DNA of 7,002 nucleotides from Euryarchaeota archaeon UBA82 (lineage in GTDB: Archaea > Thermoplasmatota > Poseidoniia > Poseidoniales > Poseidoniaceae): assembly GCA_002496635.1 (NCBI GenBank), contig DAKQ01000046.1:1-7002 (forward strand), written 5' to 3'. Position 1 is the stretch's first letter. Every line of letters starts with the position of its first letter. This document shows positions 4,051-7,002 of this stretch, one piece after another. Made by a program: the position numbers and the translations under genes. The notes under the pieces are model-generated. The model was not told the origin of the DNA. It was given only the letters and a program-made list of their open reading frames with translations, and made no database searches.

Positions 4051-7002
4051 TCACTTCGGCTCAAAGTCAAGAACGATTTGCCCGATGCTATTGACTCGAA
4101 CAACCGGATTGAATCCTTCGTGAGGAGTCATCTCAATTGTGCGCTTGATCTGTTCAATCGCTTGAGGAGGCATTCGAACATCGAATGATTGGAGTGTTTC
4201 GATATACCCTTCATTTTTACTTGGAGCAGCCCTAACTGGATTTCGAAGAGGAACTGCCTTTGCAATCTTCTCTACTACTTCTTCAGCGGCTTTCTCTACT
4301 TCTTCATCAGCATCCTCGACAGTTTCTATAACTTCGACAACTTCAGACTCATCAGCATCCTCAACTTTCGCCATTAGTCCCTTTGTAGGAGTGACCACTG
4401 CTTCCTCAATCCACGTATTCAATTCGTGTACTTCTTCTGTATCACGTACATCGAATGTATGTCTCCTTTGTTGGTAGATGAATGCATATCCAAGTGCCAA
4501 TAATCCCATCAAGACAATGGTAAGTGGTCCAAAGATAGGGTCGTCAATTTCGTTGTACAAGATGATCAAGGTAATCATTGAACCGTAAACACCCAATGCT
4601 CTTCTCCATCGAACATGTGAATGCTTTGAGTCAAAGCCTGTAATTGCAAGCCCAGTTAGTAATGCCGTTGTAATGAAGAGAGCAAGTTCAGTTTGATTTT
4701 CTCCAAGTCCATAAAGGATACCTGTAAGGGCTGAAGCGACACCTGCAAAGCCCATATATTCTACAAAGCTGAAGAATTCATCATCATCTCCCCAGTCAAA
4801 CATTTTAGAATCATAAATCTGATCGGTCTTAGACGAATAAACGATGAGCACTAAGCCTTCGATAAAGAACACAGAACCAACCAAAATGTTTTGCATAGCC
4901 TCATCAGCGATGTCAAAGGTTGAGAGTTCATTTCCGACGGTTAAGCCATGGAGTAAGGGAAGGAAGAGGATTGAGATTTTGTTTCCTTTCTGAAAAGCAT
5001 CCTGGGTTGCCCATGCGCTTGCAGCAATCATTCCTATGCCGCCAAACACGTTGAAGGAAAGGAGAAGTGATGCCATTGCTAAAAACCGAAGTTGTGCTTC
5101 GAGAGGAAGGTCCATTTCAGAGGATTTGGAACCTTCCTTGACATTCATCCGTAAGATACCTCGTTGTTCTGAGAGCCATAATCCAAAGATAACAATTCCA
5201 GACCAGAGCATTGAACTTCCAAATACATAGTCATCGAAATCTGAAAGTCCATCCGAGAATCCAATAAGGAAGGAGAAGATGAGGGCTACGCATAACATCG
5301 GAATGAGCGTTAAATCTCCACGGATCCATGAATTGGTGATTCCGAAAATGACGGCAATGAGTGGAAGCCAGGATGCAGAAGGTAAGACTGCTGCAATTGA
5401 AAAGAGGAACCATACCGCTGGAATGACCCATGGATATGGGTTTTCCATACCCTCATCGGTAACAATACTCTCTCGGATGTCATAGATACTTGCACACAAG
5501 ATGAGCATCATGTGGGCTCCTACGATTAATCCAGTTACTTCGCTAAACCACAGGACGGTTGGCTCAGTTGAGTGTTCAATATTGGATAAAACTCCATCAA
5601 GAAGATGGTGCGCTAAGCCATGGTCCTCGAGCCAAAACATTGAGATGAATGCGACAGGGGCAATACATGATACAACGTGATGTCGATACTTGAATGCAGT
5701 CAATGCGACGAGACCATACATGGTCAAGAAGAGCAAACCTCCGGATTGATCAAACATTCCTAGGACGAGTAATCCACCGAGCATAACTTGGTCTGCACCT
5801 CTATTCAGAACATCTCTATCCAGACCTCTCTTTGTAATGATAGCATGTACTGCTACTGGGGCAAGGAGGAAGACAAGATCCCAAATAATTCCTGCTTTGA
5901 ATAACCCCTCGTCTACATGAGTCTCAGTCATCAATGGCATAGATGCTGCAGCGATGACCAGAAGCATGAGTGTGCCAAAAGCTCGACTTTCAGATGAAAT
6001 AATGTCCATCTTGTAGACTTCATAAATGAGCAATGATATTGGCAAAAGATACAATCCTATGATGTAATAGTTTGAACCGAGTAAAACACTAGTGTCAAGC
6101 GTGCTAATTCCGATAGCAATAGCCAGAAGAGCAAATGCAAGTGATGGTCGAGCAATGGTGCCATAAGAGCGTGTTTCAATGGCTTCTTTTGCAGGAACGG
6201 AGGATTCTTCTTTGAGGTACCAAGCATTGGTTTCAGCGTCATAGAAGTAACTCCCTGCTGCATTAACTGCAACAATATCGAGTAATCTTCCAAAGTCGAG
6301 TTCAACATCTCGAACCGAGTTGAATATTGCGTAGACGATGAATCCTAGAAGCATAAATTCAATCGAAAGTCCGTTCAAACTTTCTGGTTTGTATGAATTG
6401 GGAATGTCAAGTTTTTCGAACACAAGTAATCCCGAACTCAGTGTAAGAGATGTAAGTAGGGCTAGAGTAGCATTTCTCTTTTCAATATCATCTCCATTTC
6501 GTGCTTTAAGCATGGACTCATATACCATAGCTAGGAGATAGCCAACAAAGATCCATGTAACAAACCAATATGGAGAGTCAAGAATTGTACTGCTTAGTGC
6601 AATGAATATAACGGATTGTACATTGCTCCAGATTGATATTTTGTCCATGCGACGGGCAGTTTCTGCAATGACAACAATGCCGATTGCAACAGTTACGTTT
6701 ACTGCCTGATTTTGGATACTGTTATCCATGACATCTCCAAAGAGATACGAGAATGAGAGTGCAGACATTGTGAGGTTTGCAACCCACTTTCGAGTTGCTT
6801 CTGCTGCGAATATCATGTAGGAGATCATCACCAATGCGATACACCAAGGCATAATTGCTTGGTCTCCGCCCAGAGTCCACAACGCGAAAGCAAGCCCAAT
6901 TGGCATTGCAGGAATTCGATTCTTATGGGCTGCAGGGAAATACGAGAAGAGTAGAGTAAGCCATAGGGCGACTGGAAGAGTAAATACTGTGTCGAGTCCG
7001 CT
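4051..7002 (-). CDS. Giant polytopic membrane protein with acidic cytoplasmic tail, unknown function (N-terminus beyond window)
   Basis: I do not recognise a family. The frame is open from the TGA at 4051-4053 to the right edge (983 residues). ATG 6906 (residue 1 here) is internal or one possible start: 32 further codons upstream have no stop and encode another hydrophobic helix followed by HKNR. About 25-28 transmembrane helices fill residues 1-811, mostly as hairpins with short, often acidic outer turns (for example ILDSPY 108-113, MFDQSGG 384-390, EIDDP 786-790) and charged, often basic inner loops (ATRK 37-40, ETARRMDK 82-89, KYRHH 406-410, YQQRRH 811-816). A soluble loop at 200-252 contains YFYDAETNAWYLKEE. 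After the last helix comes a 140-residue tail: an acidic Glu/Val/Ala-rich segment (848-881), then a small soluble domain (about 896-951) ending IGQIVLDFEPK. By the positive-inside rule the tail is cytoplasmic. No transporter, glycosyltransferase or protease motif is visible. The stop abuts the subtilase stop. Confidence 0.85.
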   Translation of the reverse strand, partial: SGLDTVFTLPVALWLTLLFSYFPAAHKNRIPAMPIGLAFALWTLGGDQAIMPWCIALVMISYMIFAAEATRKWVANLTMSALSFSYLFGDVMDNSIQNQAVNVTVAIGIVVIAETARRMDKISIWSNVQSVIFIALSSTILDSPYWFVTWIFVGYLLAMVYESMLKARNGDDIEKRNATLALLTSLTLSSGLLVFEKLDIPNSYKPESLNGLSIEFMLLGFIVYAIFNSVRDVELDFGRLLDIVAVNAAGSYFYDAETNAWYLKEESSVPAKEAIETRSYGTIARPSLAFALLAIAIGISTLDTSVLLGSNYYIIGLYLLPISLLIYEVYKMDIISSESRAFGTLMLLVIAAASMPLMTETHVDEGLFKAGIIWDLVFLLAPVAVHAIITKRGLDRDVLNRGADQVMLGGLLVLGMFDQSGGLLFLTMYGLVALTAFKYRHHVVSCIAPVAFISMFWLEDHGLAHHLLDGVLSNIEHSTEPTVLWFSEVTGLIVGAHMMLILCASIYDIRESIVTDEGMENPYPWVIPAVWFLFSIAAVLPSASWLPLIAVIFGITNSWIRGDLTLIPMLCVALIFSFLIGFSDGLSDFDDYVFGSSMLWSGIVIFGLWLSEQRGILRMNVKEGSKSSEMDLPLEAQLRFLAMASLLLSFNVFGGIGMIAASAWATQDAFQKGNKISILFLPLLHGLTVGNELSTFDIADEAMQNILVGSVFFIEGLVLIVYSSKTDQIYDSKMFDWGDDDEFFSFVEYMGFAGVASALTGILYGLGENQTELALFITTALLTGLAITGFDSKHSHVRWRRALGVYGSMITLIILYNEIDDPIFGPLTIVLMGLLALGYAFIYQQRRHTFDVRDTEEVHELNTWIEEAVVTPTKGLMAKVEDADESEVVEVIETVEDADEEVEKAAEEVVEKIAKAVPLRNPVRAAPSKNEGYIETLQSFDVRMPPQAIEQIKRTIEMTPHEGFNPVVRVNSIGQIVLDFEPK
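4304..4362 (-). repeat. Short direct repeat encoding the acidic EDADE units
   Basis: An identical 14-base string (TCATCAGCATCCTC on the + strand) occurs at 4304-4317 and 4349-4362, 45 bases (15 codons) apart. On the coding strand each copy encodes EDADE within a VEDADE segment of the membrane protein's cytoplasmic tail. It looks like a small in-frame duplication or convergence on acidic codons, not a mobile or regulatory repeat. Confidence 0.6.

Noticed and set aside
4264..4365. Acidic Glu/Val-rich segment as a possible true coiled coil
   Set aside because: Hydrophobic residues (Val, Ile, Ala) do not hold a steady heptad register by eye; described as an acidic linker instead.
5036..5485. Several small + strand open frames opposite the membrane protein
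   Set aside because: The - strand frame is continuous with coherent transmembrane hairpins; the + strand frames have no start signals or domains.
1..7002. tRNA, rRNA, CRISPR, insertion-sequence or integration-site signals
   Set aside because: No cloverleaf-like segment, regularly spaced repeats, transposase motifs or flanking inverted repeats were seen on reading; nearly all bases are accounted for by coding sequence.

Overview
The window is compact, fully coding prokaryotic DNA with moderate AT bias. It holds six protein genes (two cut by the window edges) and no RNA genes, mobile elements or CRISPR arrays that I can see. The gene set fits a marine planktonic prokaryote: molybdenum-cofactor maturation, an Old Yellow Enzyme family oxidoreductase, oligoribonuclease, a membrane-anchored subtilase and a giant polytopic membrane protein with an acidic tail. 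I lean toward a Marine Group II-type (Poseidoniales) euryarchaeon. Reasons are the anchored subtilase without a visible propeptide, the acidic exported protein, the huge unrecognised membrane protein and the very tight packing. This is inference; no ribosomal or other phylogenetic marker is present, and Shine-Dalgarno-like sites alone do not separate bacteria from archaea.

Left region (1-2077, + strand): the last 26 residues of a probable MobA/MocA-like nucleotidyltransferase, then a complete XdhC-type maturation factor, then an Old Yellow Enzyme family flavoprotein starting 8 bases after the xdhC stop. This looks like one transcription unit. A MocA-like protein plus XdhC is the usual pair that cytidylates (and, in some systems, sulfurates) molybdenum cofactor and delivers it to xanthine dehydrogenase/CO dehydrogenase family hydroxylases. 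The hydroxylase itself is not in the window and is probably upstream.

Middle region (2061-4050): oligoribonuclease on the - strand converges on the flavoprotein gene with a 17-base tail-to-tail overlap. It is divergent from a membrane-anchored S8 protease across about 91 bases, the only non-coding stretch large enough for promoters.

Right region (4051-7002, - strand): one very large multi-spanning membrane protein. Its stop codon directly abuts the subtilase stop with no base between. Its reading frame stays open to the right edge, so the true N-terminus lies outside. It appears to be built from about 14 tandem two-helix hairpins, each with a short, often acidic outer turn and usually a charged, often basic inner loop. 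It ends in an acidic linker and a small soluble C-terminal domain. I recognise no family for it; it is the most interesting unknown here.
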